Shown here in pieces: positions 22,972 to 35,241 of a stretch of 64,000 nucleotides of DNA; position 1 is the first letter of the stretch; each line of letters starts with the position of its first letter. A program made the position numbers and the translations under genes. Source of the stretch: Bolinopsis microptera (Eukaryota > Ctenophora > Tentaculata > Lobata > Bolinopsidae). The DNA lies in assembly GCF_026151205.1 (NCBI RefSeq), contig NC_087074.1, forward strand, positions 4,898,001 to 4,962,000, read 5' to 3'. Below the pieces are notes generated by a model. The model was not told the DNA's origin and did no database searches. It saw nothing but the letters and a program-made list of their open reading frames with translations.

Positions 22972-23387
22972 TTAAGTTAATACTTTAATAGGTTCAGAAA
23001 TGCACTCTTTCCCGTTTGCATTGACCAGTACGGCTCTGTAAGAATAGTAGTAGATAGAAGTTTGGTTATTATACCAACAATGGTGCAGTTAACCATGCAG
23101 TATACTAATTGTCAAATGTTGGAGTAGTTCGCTGTTTATTAGTCTCATGATGAAATACTGATAGTTGGATAATATCCGGTTGAAAGAGACAAGGACTTTA
23201 TCCAATTATCAGTATACCAATTGTAGTATTAACTTGATAGAACTTTAAAACTTACAGGTAGGATCCACTCATATATTTTTTGTTTTGGTAAATTAGCCCT
23301 TCTTAAATTTACTAGTTTCGAACTCCGTTGCCTTCTCATTCTAAAATTCTTGTAAAGACAAATCTTTACATATTTTACTTTGAGCTT
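22972..23387 (-). pseudogene. Decayed terminal exon pair of the secreted D-domain/Ig family
   Basis: Positions 23255-23387 match the penultimate exon of copies A-C (KICLYKN and a basic stretch) but carry a one-base shift near the end. Positions 22972-23035 match the last exon (AVLVNANGKECISEPIK) but stop early at TAA and lack the lysine tail. Acceptor and donor sites are still recognisable. No upstream exons of the copy remain before copy A. It looks like the end of a lost fourth family member; use as an alternative 3' end of copy A is less likely because the frame is broken. Confidence 0.7.
23117..23215. mobile_element. Relic of the 8635-type hairpin MITE
   Basis: Shares CAAATGTTGGAGTAGTTCG, TTTATTAGTCTCATGAT and AGTTGGATAATATCCGGTTG with the sequence at 8570-8700, and ends with a shortened opposite arm (TCCAATTATCAGTA). 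It lies inside the intron of the decayed exon pair. Confidence 0.5.
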
Positions 23388-23942
23388 CTGATACAAATAA
23401 GTGCATTAAGATAGCTGGATATCATCACGGCTAATGATACCTATGTATCACGGGCAGAAAATGCCTGTAAGTTCTTTTATTAATCAGATAGCCAGAGTAA
23501 TAAAGGTTTGCCCCAGCTTCCCTAAGGATTTTCCCTAAACTGTGCTTAAGGTCATTTTTTGCCTCGACTGTGCCCCAATTGTCCCCTGGAAGATGCTGAT
23601 AATTTCGTCTTTATGAATTTTAATTCTCTGCATTTTATACGATAAATCAAAAAGCAATCAGTTTTATTTTAGGCTATGAACGTTAAACTTTTTTATTAAT
23701 AGCACGATTACTAATATAACAATATTTTTTAGTTAGCTGATACAATGTGAAAACAAATTACCCAGGTTTCGCACTTAAAAATAGAGTCTATACATCTAAT
23801 TTATCTGTTTCACATGACAAAAACTGACAATTCGGGAAACAGTCAAAAATTCTATCCGCATGCAAGTTGTTTATCCAAAAAGCTATATTATTATTTTATC
23901 GTATAAATAAAATAAATATGATCGTGCGCCTTTGATCGGTTT

Positions 23943-25336
23943 TTAATTGTCCTTATTTTTCTTGTTTCCTTTCTTTTTCTTCTCTTTTTTTGTTACGGTC
24001 AAGTTGATAGGTTCAGAAATGAACGTTTTGCCATTAACCGTGACCTTGGCCCTGTAAGAATAGTAGTAGATAGAAGTCTCCAGTTCTAATCCGGTGATAA
24101 TTCTAACAAGGGTGCAGTTCAATCTATTCCAGTATTTCAATTGAAGCTAACTTAGTAACTTATTTGATAGAACTTGAAAACTTACACGTATGATCCACTG
24201 TTTTTAGGTTTCCTTTTCTTGCCAAACTCTTTGGTATAGATGCCATCCTTAACTTTACTTTTCTTGCACTTCGTCGCTTTCTGATTCTTGTAGAGACAAA
24301 CCGCTACTTTGACAGTCTGAAATAAATAAGTGCATTAAGATTCAGGTATAGTTAAGATGTAACTTTAGAGACAGATAAACTTATATTCTGTCTAACTCTA
24401 CCAGGATGTACTCAGAGGAGTTGTGTTAACAATTCTAATATTTTATTAAATGATAAACTTTGTACAAATCTTATATTTGACTATGCCAACATCCTATTTA
24501 ATGATGTATAGAAATCTTTATTATATTATTTATGTCACAGTAGTTGCAAAAATAATTATTGAAATAAAATTGTGATACAGGAATGAGCTGAAAGTACAGG
24601 GTGTCCCAAAAAGGCAACCAAGTTACTTCTGTTACTAACTCGCAGCTCAGATTTAACGACTTAAAACTTTTCAAGTCATGCAGTAGGATGCTCCAGAATC
24701 AGTGTTAACAATTTTAGGACAAAACTTTATCAGGAACCTTCTTATTTAGCAATAAACTTGTCTGCCATCAGATAGGGGGGGGGGGGGCGGGGGTGGGGGT
24801 TCATCCTGTAGTTAATTATATCACCATACCCCGATTGTAGAGACGACATCCCACCCTAGAACGCAAGCCGTCTTCTTGTCTCCCTGTTTACATGTAAGGT
24901 CTTCCGCTTGAGACGTGATGGTAACTTCGTTCTCAAGTACTCTTACTTGAATGTCCGCTGAATCCTCCGTACCCTGTCCTTTGGCGTGACATGTACACGT
25001 TCCTTTGTCAGACAGTTTAGCTGGCTTCAGTACCAGTTCGCTGAAAGCCTCTGAAATCAAAAAGTCAGCAATAAAACAAAATTTAATAAAACAAAATTGT
25101 ATTTTTTTTCTTTTATTATTTGTATTTGGTTTCATCCACTTATACCACAGTGATGGAATTTTAATAAGTTTCACATTTCTTTTAATGCAACCACAAAGTT
25201 AGCTACTGAGATTCAGAGCTACCTTTTGTTTAAAATGCTTACTTTTGTTTATGATCATCACGTTGCCTTTACCATTTTTCATTTTCTGTCCGTTACAAGT
25301 CCAGAACAACTCCGTCACTGTCTCCAGTTTATTACA
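23943..25336 (-). CDS. Copy A exons 19-22: Ig-like domain, beta-sandwich and lysine-rich C-terminus
   Basis: Exons 19-20 form an Ig-like unit ([14 protein letters not shown], then [13 protein letters not shown]). Exons 20-22 give a second beta-rich unit ([50 protein letters not shown]). The protein ends with a basic tail, [16 protein letters not shown]. Intron 18 (25337-26166) holds an RNase H fragment of a retroelement on the opposite strand. Confidence 0.82.
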
Positions 25337-28300
25337 CTGTAGACATTACTGATTAACTTTCACAAAATACTTCGATTAAACCTTAAAAAGTTATAAACGT
25401 GAAAACGAAAAGTAATGCAATTTATTATTATGGCAATGATATCAAATGTTTACACAGAGAAGGAAATGGAAATATAACTGAGCATAACCGTGACCGACTA
25501 GTGACCGATAATCAAGTCCTCCTGCTTTGGATATGCTGGTAATGAATATACAGATTTTCTTGCCAAAAATGTTCCAAAACCTAGGACTCCGCCCAAGTGC
25601 TGCTACCAATTCCAGAGGTATGGAAAGGGGCATTGCGGAGAATAAGTCATCGGAAAATGAGGCAACGAAGAAAAACGATATTAAACATTTACTTCAAACG
25701 AGTATGGAGAGACAAATTCGCTAGAACTTGGTAAAGAGACCACAAGAACAACAAAACAGTTTCTTGCCGGACGTTGTGAACTAAACTACTATCTTAACAA
25801 ATTTAAGCCGGCAACAATCCCCAAAATGTGTCCTCATTGCCTCATGGAACAGGGCACAATGAATTACTTTAATAGTAAGTGCCCAAAGTGATCTTTACAA
25901 CGAAGAGGATACTTTGGCTCATTTTACTGCAGTGTGACAGAAATAGTGGACTTATACTCACTCCAAAGGATTATCGACAAAAACGCGACAAAACACCAAA
26001 ATATGCGGAAAAACCTATAAATTAAACCTTTACATTCAATTATTTTAAAATATTTTACCGGCGCGGGGTAAACACAAGGCTTTAATTGTATTGGTCACCT
26101 CGGCCACAGCTCCTCAACAAAGAAGAATATATCAAATTCATAAGGTAATCCAATAATAATCTTTACCTGAAGCTTTATCACATCACCCTCGACAAAATCT
26201 ACGATTTCTTTTTCTGCCTTAACCAGGTCTTTTTCTTCGAGTGGCAGAGCAACCTCGAATACTCCTTCAGATGTTTTCCCATCCTTCTCCACGACACACT
26301 TGAACTTTCCTTCTTTCTTAGCATCCATTTTCTTGATAGTCAAGGTCAAACCGTCGTCAGAAATGGAATACGCCTTTTGTGCTTTGGAGAGATCCGCCAT
26401 ACCTGGGGCAAACTTGAACCACTTAACATTATCCTTGGTCACTTCCACGCCGTTCACCCTACACGTCAGAGCTAAGGGTTCTTTGACGACAGCATCAGGC
26501 TTAGGATTAACTGCCTCCACCCAGTTAGCAAGACATATGGGACAACATTCTCCTTCTTTTTCAACCTCGATCTCATCATCACCACATGTAACTTTACATT
26601 TCTTGTCTTCACACTCTTCCTGTCCCTTACCCACACAGCTGCAATCCAGACATTCTGCTCCCTTCTCGTACTTGTCTCCAACATCGTAGAGCTGGCCAGC
26701 ATATTCGCACTTGCAGTCATCTAGGCCAACACATTTTCCTTCCTCCATCATCTGACCCTCGGGACAGAAACATCCAGACTGAGACTTTTTACCACCGTTA
26801 GGTTTTTGGCAGGACGGTGCTGGTTTAGGTCCCCTTTGTTTGAATACTGAACCTTCTGGACAATTAGGAGCACACATGCTTTCAGGGAAGTTGATTTGCC
26901 ATCCGTCAGTATTTACTTCCTTAGCTTTGCACTCTCCAGCCAACTGTTCGAGAATGGCACAGGAACAGCTAATATCGAAACACATACAGATCTGATCTAC
27001 GGCCTCTGCTGCGAAGGGTTCTTGGTCCACAACATCTGCACACTTTGAGAAGGGACTTTCTTTAAGAATGTTAGCAATATGTTGCTCATAACCTGACTTC
27101 TGGGCTGTTGTGTGACCCATGAGATCACACATGTCTGGGGGAGGCACCGGTACAGGGCAGTCTGCTTCGTCATCTTGAGCCCATGCTGTCCCGAAAGCTT
27201 CAACACTAGGGTTATAAGTATTACTATTATTATTAATGTGTAAACTTATAAATATGTCTAAATAACGAGTGTTGAGTGTGCTAGAGATCATTCTACACTC
27301 GATCTTCGAGATTTTTTGAAGAGGGCCCCGACAGTCAAAACCAACTTGAATCGATGTATTTTCTAACGCCGATTCAAAATCACCCCACATGACATAGGGT
27401 TAAAAAGCTCCCCTGGCATTCAGTCGAGTGTAGAGTGAATAATTATCATCCTCTAAATAAGAATATATATTTCCATCAAAAGAGCGTATGAGTCATTAGA
27501 GCACATTTAGTTACTTTAACAACTAAACTATAGGACTAACCTGTCAAGTACGTCTCCCTCAGGTCCAGTCAGATCGTTTGTTTTATCGTCGTCCCATTTA
27601 CCACACATGCCGGTTGAGAAGCCCTTGCAGGAGCCGTGAATATCAATGGAGTAGCTGGAGATCTTGTCCCACTGCAGGTACACCAAAGGATCTTTTCCGT
27701 CCTGTGTAATCGTCATCGTGTATGTTCCTGCAATGTTTATGTACGATCTCAGCTGGATTATTATATTATTGTACGAGTATTTCAGAGGGGAGAAGGAGAC
27801 ACATCGGAGGAAAATACCGAAATATTACCTAATATTAAATAAGAAATGGATAGGTATGTCTAAAATTTATTCATAAAGATTTGCAAGTTTCAATGATTAT
27901 ATTGTATCGTTATACTCTTCAAAGTAATAAATGGGCTCTCTACCTTTGTCTTCAAGTGAAATCTTAGATCCATCTTTGTAAGACTTGTGCATGGGAACAG
28001 CAACAACATCACCATTCAGGGTCACAGTGTTGCCTTCCAGCTTAAATACGTCCGTTTTGAAGGCTATCTGAATAAGGGCCAGTAAGACGGTGGTAAAAAT
28101 AACTTATTATCATATTATTATAATTTCTAGATGATAATTTAAAATTATCGTGGATCCTAACTTACTATGGATCTTAACTTTGCATGATAACAAATAAATG
28201 CTGAAATGTATGAGGGTCAAATCATACCTCAATATATTTATAATGCGATTACTGACCTATAAATAAACTATAATAAATAAAACTTAAACAAACTCAAGAC

Positions 28301-31300
28301 GACATCTTACCTCAATATATTTGGTGCTAGTACTGGCTTCTTCTTTCTCATGGTCAGCATACATCTTCACGTCACCACAACTGAAGAAGTTGTACTTGCA
28401 ATCCCCCTTGAAAGCAAATTTAGAGCCATCGAACGTTGAGTAGAATGGATCAGCAGCAGCGGCACAGTGCCCTTGCTCAGGAACGCAGGTCTTGACACAG
28501 TTGTCATTAAACCAAACCACAGGGGTGGGATCTTCGCACTCTTCCCCGTCATCAATACAGGCACAGTGATGTACTCCTTGTGCATCACACGTGCACTCTT
28601 CTGTCTCCTGAGGGTTATAAATGGTACCTTCTTCAAAGCTCGTACCATCCTCATGCTCACAAACTGCAGGCATTACCACATCTACTCCAAAGTCGTCACT
28701 AGCAGTGACTCCATCCTTGGTGGCCTGGCAAGTGTAGGTTCCATCATCATCAGCATCAGCATCAGATACAGTCAGCATCTTCCTGTGAAGAAGATACAAT
28801 TTATATTGAGGTACTTATAGACACAGCTTCAAACGAAGTTTATGGGAAAGCAAAAATGAATAAAGATATAAATGGCCAAATTAATCATTGTAAGAATACC
28901 CACTTGTTTCTAGAGATTCCCTTAGTTATCTTTTTACCGTCCTTAAGCCAAACAATGTCCTTCTTGCTGACCCCCTCTACAAGTACTTCACAGGTCAGAA
29001 CTACAGACTGTCCTTTCTTGATCTGGTTGTCGGGGTTCTCTGCCTGGAGAGGATGCTTGCTTAAAACGAACAACAGTCACACTTTACAACACATTTCACA
29101 CATAGGTCGAGCTTCACTTAGTTTGATCTAACAACTAAAATATTAACTTACCACGACCCAGTTATCAAGACAGTAGTGACAGCACTCATCATCCTTCCTA
29201 GCCTCTAGCTGGTCTTCCTCACAGTTAAGAGTTGGACACGCCTTGTCTTGACACGACATCTCCCCTGCATCTTGACAAGTACATGTCTGACACTCTGCTT
29301 CCTTTTCTATAACTGCACCGTTCTCATAGAACTGTCCCTCGTAGAGACACTTGCACCCGCTAGCATCTACACAAACTCCATCCTGTAGGAACTGGCCTTC
29401 CGGACAGAAACACCCTCTAACAGTCCCGGTCTCCTCTGGCTCCTTGTCGAGACAAGTTGGTACTGGAGTGGCTCCGTTAGATAGGTATGTTGTTGGCTCA
29501 GGACAATCGTACGCTGAGGGAGAGATAAGAGTCAGCTCTTTCCTTTCGGAACGTTTTACAGCATATAGCATCAGAATGTATGCCCTAAATTTTGAAATAC
29601 GTTTTGAAAAATTTTTTAAATTAGAAATTAATCTTTATTCTAAATATGTCTGGTGTCCAAAAATAACTTACGACAGAATGCGACAGCTTCTCTCCAGTTA
29701 GCGGCATCAAAGCCGCTATTCTGACATTGAGTGGCGTACACATCAAACTGAGGACAAGCACACGCCTGAAGGAAGATCATTACAAGAAAAACTGGTAGGG
29801 TTGCATTATAGCATTATGGATCGTAGGCAACGCATTTTAGATTCTATAAGTCAAAACTCCTGCCAGTTCGGCTTGTCTAAAAAAAAGCCCTAAAAAAATT
29901 TGATAAATACGTCAATGAATAGTAGTAGTAGTATTAATATGTTCTAACTTCATCTAAATAACACATGCAGACGTCTGTCATACAGTCCTTCATGGGACCA
30001 CCGTTTCTATCTCCAACCGGTATTGCACCGTTACATTGCTTGAATGGGTCATCTAGGAAAAATGGGCTTAATAATTTGTTCAGACCCAGTTCTTAAGTTC
30101 ATGAGCATCATCAGCTGAGATAAATTAATTAATTAATTAAATCAGAGATTAAAACCCACCTCTCCAGCCTAATAACTGTAAAATGTTCAGTATTTGATGA
30201 AAACCATAATTGAGACCACTTACTCAAGAGAGCAGAGCAGATAGCCTCAGCTTCGTCGTGTAGGTTTCCGACGTCTCTGCAAACATCTGGTGGGAGAGGG
30301 GGAGCAGGACAGTTCTCATCGTACTTCTGGTGCATTATTCCCAAACTATTTGCACTTCCTCCCGTTAGATCATCGCTAGGGTTCGCGTTCCAGTTCCCAC
30401 ACATACCTTCTGTTATGTCAGCACAAGACCCGTGGAGCCACATTTCAGCATTGATATAAGAACCCCCGTTGGTAGCACGCAGACGCACTGATGGGTTTCT
30501 GCCCTTGTTGTACAGCCTGATTTCAAGTTGACCATTATTGATGATTTCAACCCTGTCTCCGTTGTTGTAGTGTTTGATGTAGGGAATTTGGACCTGGTAA
30601 GTTGTTTATTTGCTGATTAAAATATAATTATGAGATTATAGTATTAGCCCACTATTTACAATTTTTTACCGCGGAGACAGTAGTTAATATAGATTTTAAG
30701 TACTCACAGTTACGTCATCGACCATTGACACCAAACCTCTCTCTATAGAAAATTTGCATCCATTGAAAATCAGTTCAATTCGTCGTGTGAATCTTGGGGC
30801 TCGATTATAAAGATCAACATTCTTGAAATTTACCTGAAATAAAAATCGATCATCAGAAATATTGCAGTTTATATGCCTTTATATGCCTAGATATTTTCTA
30901 CTGAAGAATTGCATGTCGTGGATTACTGGATGGTGCCAGCCTCTCACTCTGCAATATCTTCTGATTAGGACCCCAGATGACAGGTAAGGTGTGAAAACTG
31001 ACCATGGAAGGACATACACAGATAAACGGAGTAATAAAAGATACTAAATCTTAATTTCATGGCTTTCTTTGCAGGTAGAAACTACAAACAGTCCTGCTGA
31101 TAATGTTTGAAGAACCTACCACAAAAGACTAATGTAAAAACCTTAATGTATTGATAAAAAAGAAGCTAGTAAATAAAACTTACAACGAAGTCCCCACAAC
31201 TAGCTGCCTGGTATGTACATACTCCATGAAAATCATAGTATTTTCCGTCAAACGACCTGTAGTGAGGATCTCCGGAGCTGGAACAATAAGCTGGTGCTGA

Positions 31301-34300
31301 AATTAACTAGGTGAGTATTAAGTTATTGTAGTAATAAATCCTTTTTACTTCGGGAAGTACACATAAGACACCCAGTTACCAAACCCTCACTAACAATGGT
31401 TACTAACATTTGATGCATTTAGAAAGACAAGTTCCAGGTTCTGTCCATATTTCCTGGCCTCCGGGGCAGGTGATAGTTTCACACACACACTCGATACCTT
31501 CAGCGGAACACGTGCATGTCTTGCCGTCATCGTTTGTCCACGTGTCCCCACCAGAGTGTACTTTACCGTCTACATCTGTACACGTGATAGGAGTACACAC
31601 TTCAGCTCCTTCTACCTGTTACGGGGCAGTTCATTTTTTTATTTTGGAATGGAATGACCGGTCACAATTAATGGTAAGATTATATATAAGTACATATAGT
31701 TATAATATAGGAGTACACACTTCTGCTCCTTCTACCTGCTATAAGGGGCATTGGTGGAAGGGTTTCTTAGATACTACCCTGTTTAAATTATCCCAGTTCT
31801 TAGCTATTGTTTTGTTCAAAAATTAACTTAAACGTCCTAATCAGAAATTAAAAACCTTGATAGAATTCCAACTTTTTACGGATTGGAACCCGAACCCAAC
31901 ATGACCAGCTGCTACAAAGAAGGGCTGCTGAGAGGAGATAGACTCTTCTAGAACACCGTCTATCCAAACTGACTCTTCCTCGCTCTTAACCAGAATCTCT
32001 GAGGGAATTTCGCAAAATTTTAGTGTGTAAAAAATAGGACACATCTTGCTCTCCTCTGATTGGTGCATTATATTAAGTGAGCAGGTTAATTAAAATGGAG
32101 TGCAGAGACACATTAATGACACATTTATTTCCAAACTGAGTACTGGTTTACGTGCATTGTTAGATTGAAAAGCTGTAAGCCAATGTGGGGAGCATTTACT
32201 AGAAGTATTTTTTATTCTGAGCTGCTCCATTTTGTGCCCCTGGTAATTATTCAACTGAAAAGCTTTGTATGCCATGCATATTTTTGTTGAAAGCTTAAGG
32301 TTTCTTGTGGCTAAAAAAACTTTAGAAAAATGTTTACATTCTGTGAAATTATATGATTTGAAAATATATGAATTCATAGGTTTTTAGTGCTACGAGTTAC
32401 GACCAAATCAGCACGATCAAGTTTTTATTCAGGTGTGGCCTAAGATGAGAAGTACGTACCGTACCCGGTTATTTTTAGTACGTACCGTACAACCACTTTA
32501 AAGTACGAAATTTTTCTGAAAAAATGGTGTCCGTTTTTTACCTTATTTTTCTATTGTACTTTATAACCAATTTTATTAGTACGTACTGCTACTACGTACG
32601 GTACAGCCATTTTTTCCATTTCACCCTTTTGTAAAAAGGCAATAGTGAAAGGTTACGAATGGTCGTTTTTGCAGAAAAACGTGAATTTTGGAGATCGCAG
32701 TAAGTGGGTTTAAAGATGTCCTTACGTCCGTTACCATACAACGAAAAAGCCGCGCGTGTGCGCGAGGATTGCTTGCGGAGATGTGGTGTATAGCCAGACT
32801 GTGGTCAATGAATGCTCGGCGTGAACGTATTTTAATGTATACTATGTTTAAACTTTAATGTATCGTATTAGGTGATAGGCCTATTTTGTACGTGGCCCAT
32901 TTTGTACGTGGCACACGTAGTTTACTGATGTGTTTCAATATTATTATTATGAAGTGAGCTGATTAGAGCTTATATTTATAATTATAGGAAATGGTAATCT
33001 AGCGTCCGCCAAAACGAAACAACGGGCACAATTCTTGTTAAAAGTACGGGTGTTGCACATTATAGCCATCCGCATCAGTGCTATATACCAATTATTTACT
33101 GGGCCGCGCTCAGCCTGTCATTCCGCCGCATCTCTATTAAAATACATAATACTAATAGCCTAAGGTCCCCAGGTAAACCAATTATATGATGGGTTTTTTC
33201 ACGAGGGTTTTTATAAAACCCGATTTTTGTAAAGTATTTATACTTCACAAAAATCGGGTTTAAAAAAAGGTTATAACTATAAATAGACAGATGATTACCA
33301 AAATCCAATTAATAATTATTTAGTACAGCCTTAAAACGTAATGAATTGAGGCTTATCACACCGATTAAATCGTCAAAGAATGAGAAAAATGTCATTTAAT
33401 TTCATCCGATCCAATTTTTTGATTTTCATAAAATAACACACAACAAGATTTCGGCACATATTGCAATTTTCCGAACAGAAGTTGATTAAGTGATAATTTT
33501 GACTAATTCTTTGTTTTGAATTTGGTATACTACAGGCAAGTTGATTACGTATTATATTTGCAGGATTCTACAGTAGTCGTGCGTTATATGTTGCAATTGT
33601 TTATTTTATACTAACATAAGGTTTACTGCAGTACTAACCTAAGGTAGCTGCCCCTGAATTGGCAAACTGATTTGCAACTCCACTCTGTGCGATAACCACT
33701 AACCTAGAGTCGCTGCTCCAGAAGCGACAGCGTTATTCTTGACTTTGCTTTGAGCGAGATTTTGTCCATTACCGTTAACTATTTTACCCATCTGAACATT
33801 GGCAGCTGCTGGTACCTTCAATCTGGGAGAAAATGCATTATTATTAATGCTTTTTTGTTTTTATCTCTTCTGTAAAAGTAAGTAAACTGATTGTTTGATT
33901 CACACCATAATATTGCAGATACAGTAAACCAAATCCAACGGGAGCTAAATTGTCATTTTTCCCAATTAAACGAGTTTTGTCTCACCTCATCATAACGTAG
34001 TTGCCATTGTTATCGTCCTCCATATTAAAGGTAATACCTCCGAAGGGGCCAGCAATGGCACTTGGATTGCTGTTAGAGAACCGGGCCGTGACGTAAAAGT
34101 CCTTGCTAGTGTGAAGTCCCTCCCCAGAAAGTGAGATTACACAAAACTTGTTAGCCCCTGCTCCAGACTGAAGAAGTTAACTTGTTTTAAATAAAGTGTA
34201 ACACTGCGGAGTGTGAAGTCACAAGAGGGGAGTGTGACGTCACGTGAGGGGAGTGTGACGTCACGTGAGGGGAGTGTGACGTCACGTGCGGGGAGTGCGA

Positions 34301-35241
34301 CATCACGTGAGGGTAGTGTGACGTCATGTGAGGGGAGTGTGACGTCAAGTGCTGGGAGTGTGACGTCACGTGCGGGGAGTGTGACGTCACGTGAGGGGAG
34401 TGTGACGTCACACGAGGATAGTGTGACGTCACGTGTGGGGAGTGTGACGTCACACGAGGGTAGTGTGACGTCGCGTGAGGGTAGTGTGACGTCACACGAG
34501 GGTAGTGTGACGTCGCGTGAGGGTAGTGTGACGTCACACGAGGGTAGTGTGACGTCACGTGAGGGGAGTGTGACGTTACACGAGGGGTATGCCATCTGCA
34601 TCACTTGATAAAACGAACATTACCTTGGAGTTTGAAGTTCCAATGCTCCATACTCCGTTTGCATAAGAGCTTGATGTCACACATCCCTCAACAGACGATG
34701 TGATTTCAGTGAGTGGAGCACAACTCCAGTTCTCTGTCGAAATGACGAAATATGAAGGATTGGATAAGGGATTGAAATTTACTGTAATTGAGAAATACAT
34801 CACATCTTAACATAAAGTTCAAGGAGTAAGCTTGTGATTATCATATTTTATCCGTACAATAAAGAACACTAGCTAATGACTATGTTAAACAACGTACCTG
34901 GAACATTTCCTGCCCATGCTTCAAGTTCAAACAATCTGAAAAGATTTTCTCTTAATAGCCTATTTTATAAGCCCCAAGAGTTGGCACTGAATTTTGTCTC
35001 TAGTCCGATTTTGATAAAACATAATTCCACCAATTTTCGAATTTTCAAAATTTGGTTCTTCAAATATCATAATTTTGGCACCAAAAGAATAGTCTCGCCG
35101 AGTTGATTACGCGTACGATTTTGTAGAAAATAATTATAAAATAACCGATTCTAAAGAAATCTTATTAATTTTCAAAATATTCGATCAAAACAGTACTTAC
35201 AAAAACACCAAAGAAGCTGCGACCAACATTAACTTGGACAT
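23943..35241 (-). CDS. Secreted jellyroll/VWD/C8/TIL/Ig protein, copy A (complete, 22 exons)
   Basis: Exons from the 5' end: 35201-35241, 34898-34935, 34624-34733, 33986-34167, 33704-33822, 31856-31998, 31408-31615, 31184-31296, 30708-30833, 30224-30593, 29949-30052, 29672-29765, 29152-29513, 28904-29043, 28311-28782, 27944-28067, 27541-27727, 26167-27205, 25243-25336, 24830-25050, 24186-24316, 23943-24051. Phases agree at every junction: 4,527 nt, 1,508 aa. Domains: signal peptide (1-22), concanavalin-like jellyroll (30-211), VWC (212-280), VWD (281-483), C8 (484-549), TIL and VWC (551-670), Ig (671-755), VWC (757-820), VWD (820-977), C8, TIL, VWC (980-1205), Ig (1206-1300), Ig-like (1310-1390), beta-sandwich (1395-1490), Lys-rich tail. 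It resembles zonadhesin or gel-forming mucins in its D-assemblies, but the Ig insertions differ. Secretion is well supported. Matrix, mucus or glue function is inferred. Confidence 0.88.
24597..24808. mobile_element. Possible mariner-like MITE in copy A intron 20
   Basis: Begins TA-CAGGGTGTCCC and ends CATCCTG-TA, the end type of Tc1/mariner elements with a TA target. The right end is preceded by a run of G (24774-24799). Copy B keeps only a G run and TCACCCTGTA at the same place in its intron (41493-41517). Ends are imperfect, so this is tentative. Confidence 0.4.
25521..25900 (+). mobile_element. RNase H and tail fragment of a LINE-type retroelement in copy A intron 18
   Basis: The + strand reads [14 protein letters not shown], the C-terminal RNase H signature (GNE-x-AD-x-LAK). 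Farther on is [14 protein letters not shown] then [14 protein letters not shown], the cysteine/histidine tail that follows RNase H in such elements. Stops and frame changes show it is dead. It is antisense to the host gene. Confidence 0.6.
26167..28067 (-). CDS. Copy A exons 16-18: second VWD, C8, TIL, VWC and Ig
   Basis: Exons 16-17 complete VWD2 ([19 protein letters not shown], then [17 protein letters not shown]). The 1,039-bp exon 18 holds C8 ([15 protein letters not shown] to [27 protein letters not shown]), TIL ([35 protein letters not shown]), VWC ([14 protein letters not shown] to [12 protein letters not shown]) and an Ig domain ([39 protein letters not shown]). Exon 18 packs four modules that the first assembly spreads over five exons. 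Confidence 0.87.
28311..29043 (-). CDS. Copy A exons 14-15: Ig domain, VWC and start of second VWD
   Basis: Exon 14 has the first half of an Ig fold ([22 protein letters not shown]). Exon 15 has the second half ([19 protein letters not shown]), then a VWC module ([32 protein letters not shown]) and the opening of VWD2. There the usual GDPH is [10 protein letters not shown]. An Ig domain between two D-assemblies is unusual. Confidence 0.85.
29152..31615 (-). CDS. Copy A exons 7-13: first VWC-VWD-C8-TIL-VWC assembly
   Basis: Exon 7 is a VWC-like cysteine module ([21 protein letters not shown]). Exon 8 opens VWD with [11 protein letters not shown], and exon 10 closes it with [18 protein letters not shown]. 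Exons 11-12 form C8 ([24 protein letters not shown], then [14 protein letters not shown]). Exon 13 gives TIL ([25 protein letters not shown]) and a second VWC ([14 protein letters not shown] to [12 protein letters not shown]). This order is that of a von Willebrand D-assembly. The first cysteine of the usual CGLCG motif is missing. Confidence 0.85.
31705..31740 (-). repeat. Micro-duplication of the 5' end of copy A exon 7 with its acceptor
   Basis: Intron 6 repeats the first 26 nt of exon 7 (GTAGAAGGAGCAGAAGTGTG...) preceded by its own AG, about 115 bp before the real exon. It lacks a donor and would shift or truncate the product if used. Confidence 0.7.
31856..35241 (-). CDS. Copy A exons 1-6: signal peptide and jellyroll module
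   Basis: The ATG at 35241 opens [14 protein letters not shown], a hydrophobic signal peptide with a likely cut after AWA. Exons 3-6 form one beta-rich module. It contains [54 protein letters not shown] and GHVGFGFQS. The order (strand, F-x-D-x-x-N-x-Y, then DG and GxxGFG) fits a concanavalin/LamG-like jellyroll, a fold often used for sugar or matrix binding. I recognise the fold pattern, not a named family. Intron 5 (31999-33703) is the longest of the gene. Confidence 0.7.
33216..33261. repeat. 46-bp palindrome in copy A intron 5
   Basis: Arms AAACCCGATTTTTGT-A-AAGTAT and its reverse complement, with a 2-nt loop and one mismatch. It may be the core of a small foldback element. Confidence 0.7.
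34207..34589. repeat. 21-bp CRE/E-box minisatellite in copy A intron 3
   Basis: About 18 units of AGTGTGACGTCACGTGAGGGG. Each good unit holds TGACGTCA (a perfect CRE/ATF palindrome) overlapping CACGTG (a perfect E-box). Because 21 is a multiple of three, open frames appear on both strands; I do not regard them as coding. The homologous intron of copy B has only one or two degenerate units (about 50765-50822). Confidence 0.95.
34970..35180. mobile_element. Fragment of the 1079-1752 element in copy A intron 1
   Basis: Shares AAGAGTTGGCACTGAATTTT, GTCTCTAGTCCGATTTTGAT and the TTTGGCACCAAAAG block with the arm and centre of the element at 1079-1752. Confidence 0.5.

Noticed and set aside
34137-34608. 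Open frames of 120-155 residues with seven-residue repeats
   Set aside because: They arise because the CRE/E-box unit is 21 bp, a multiple of three; several frames on both strands are open at once.
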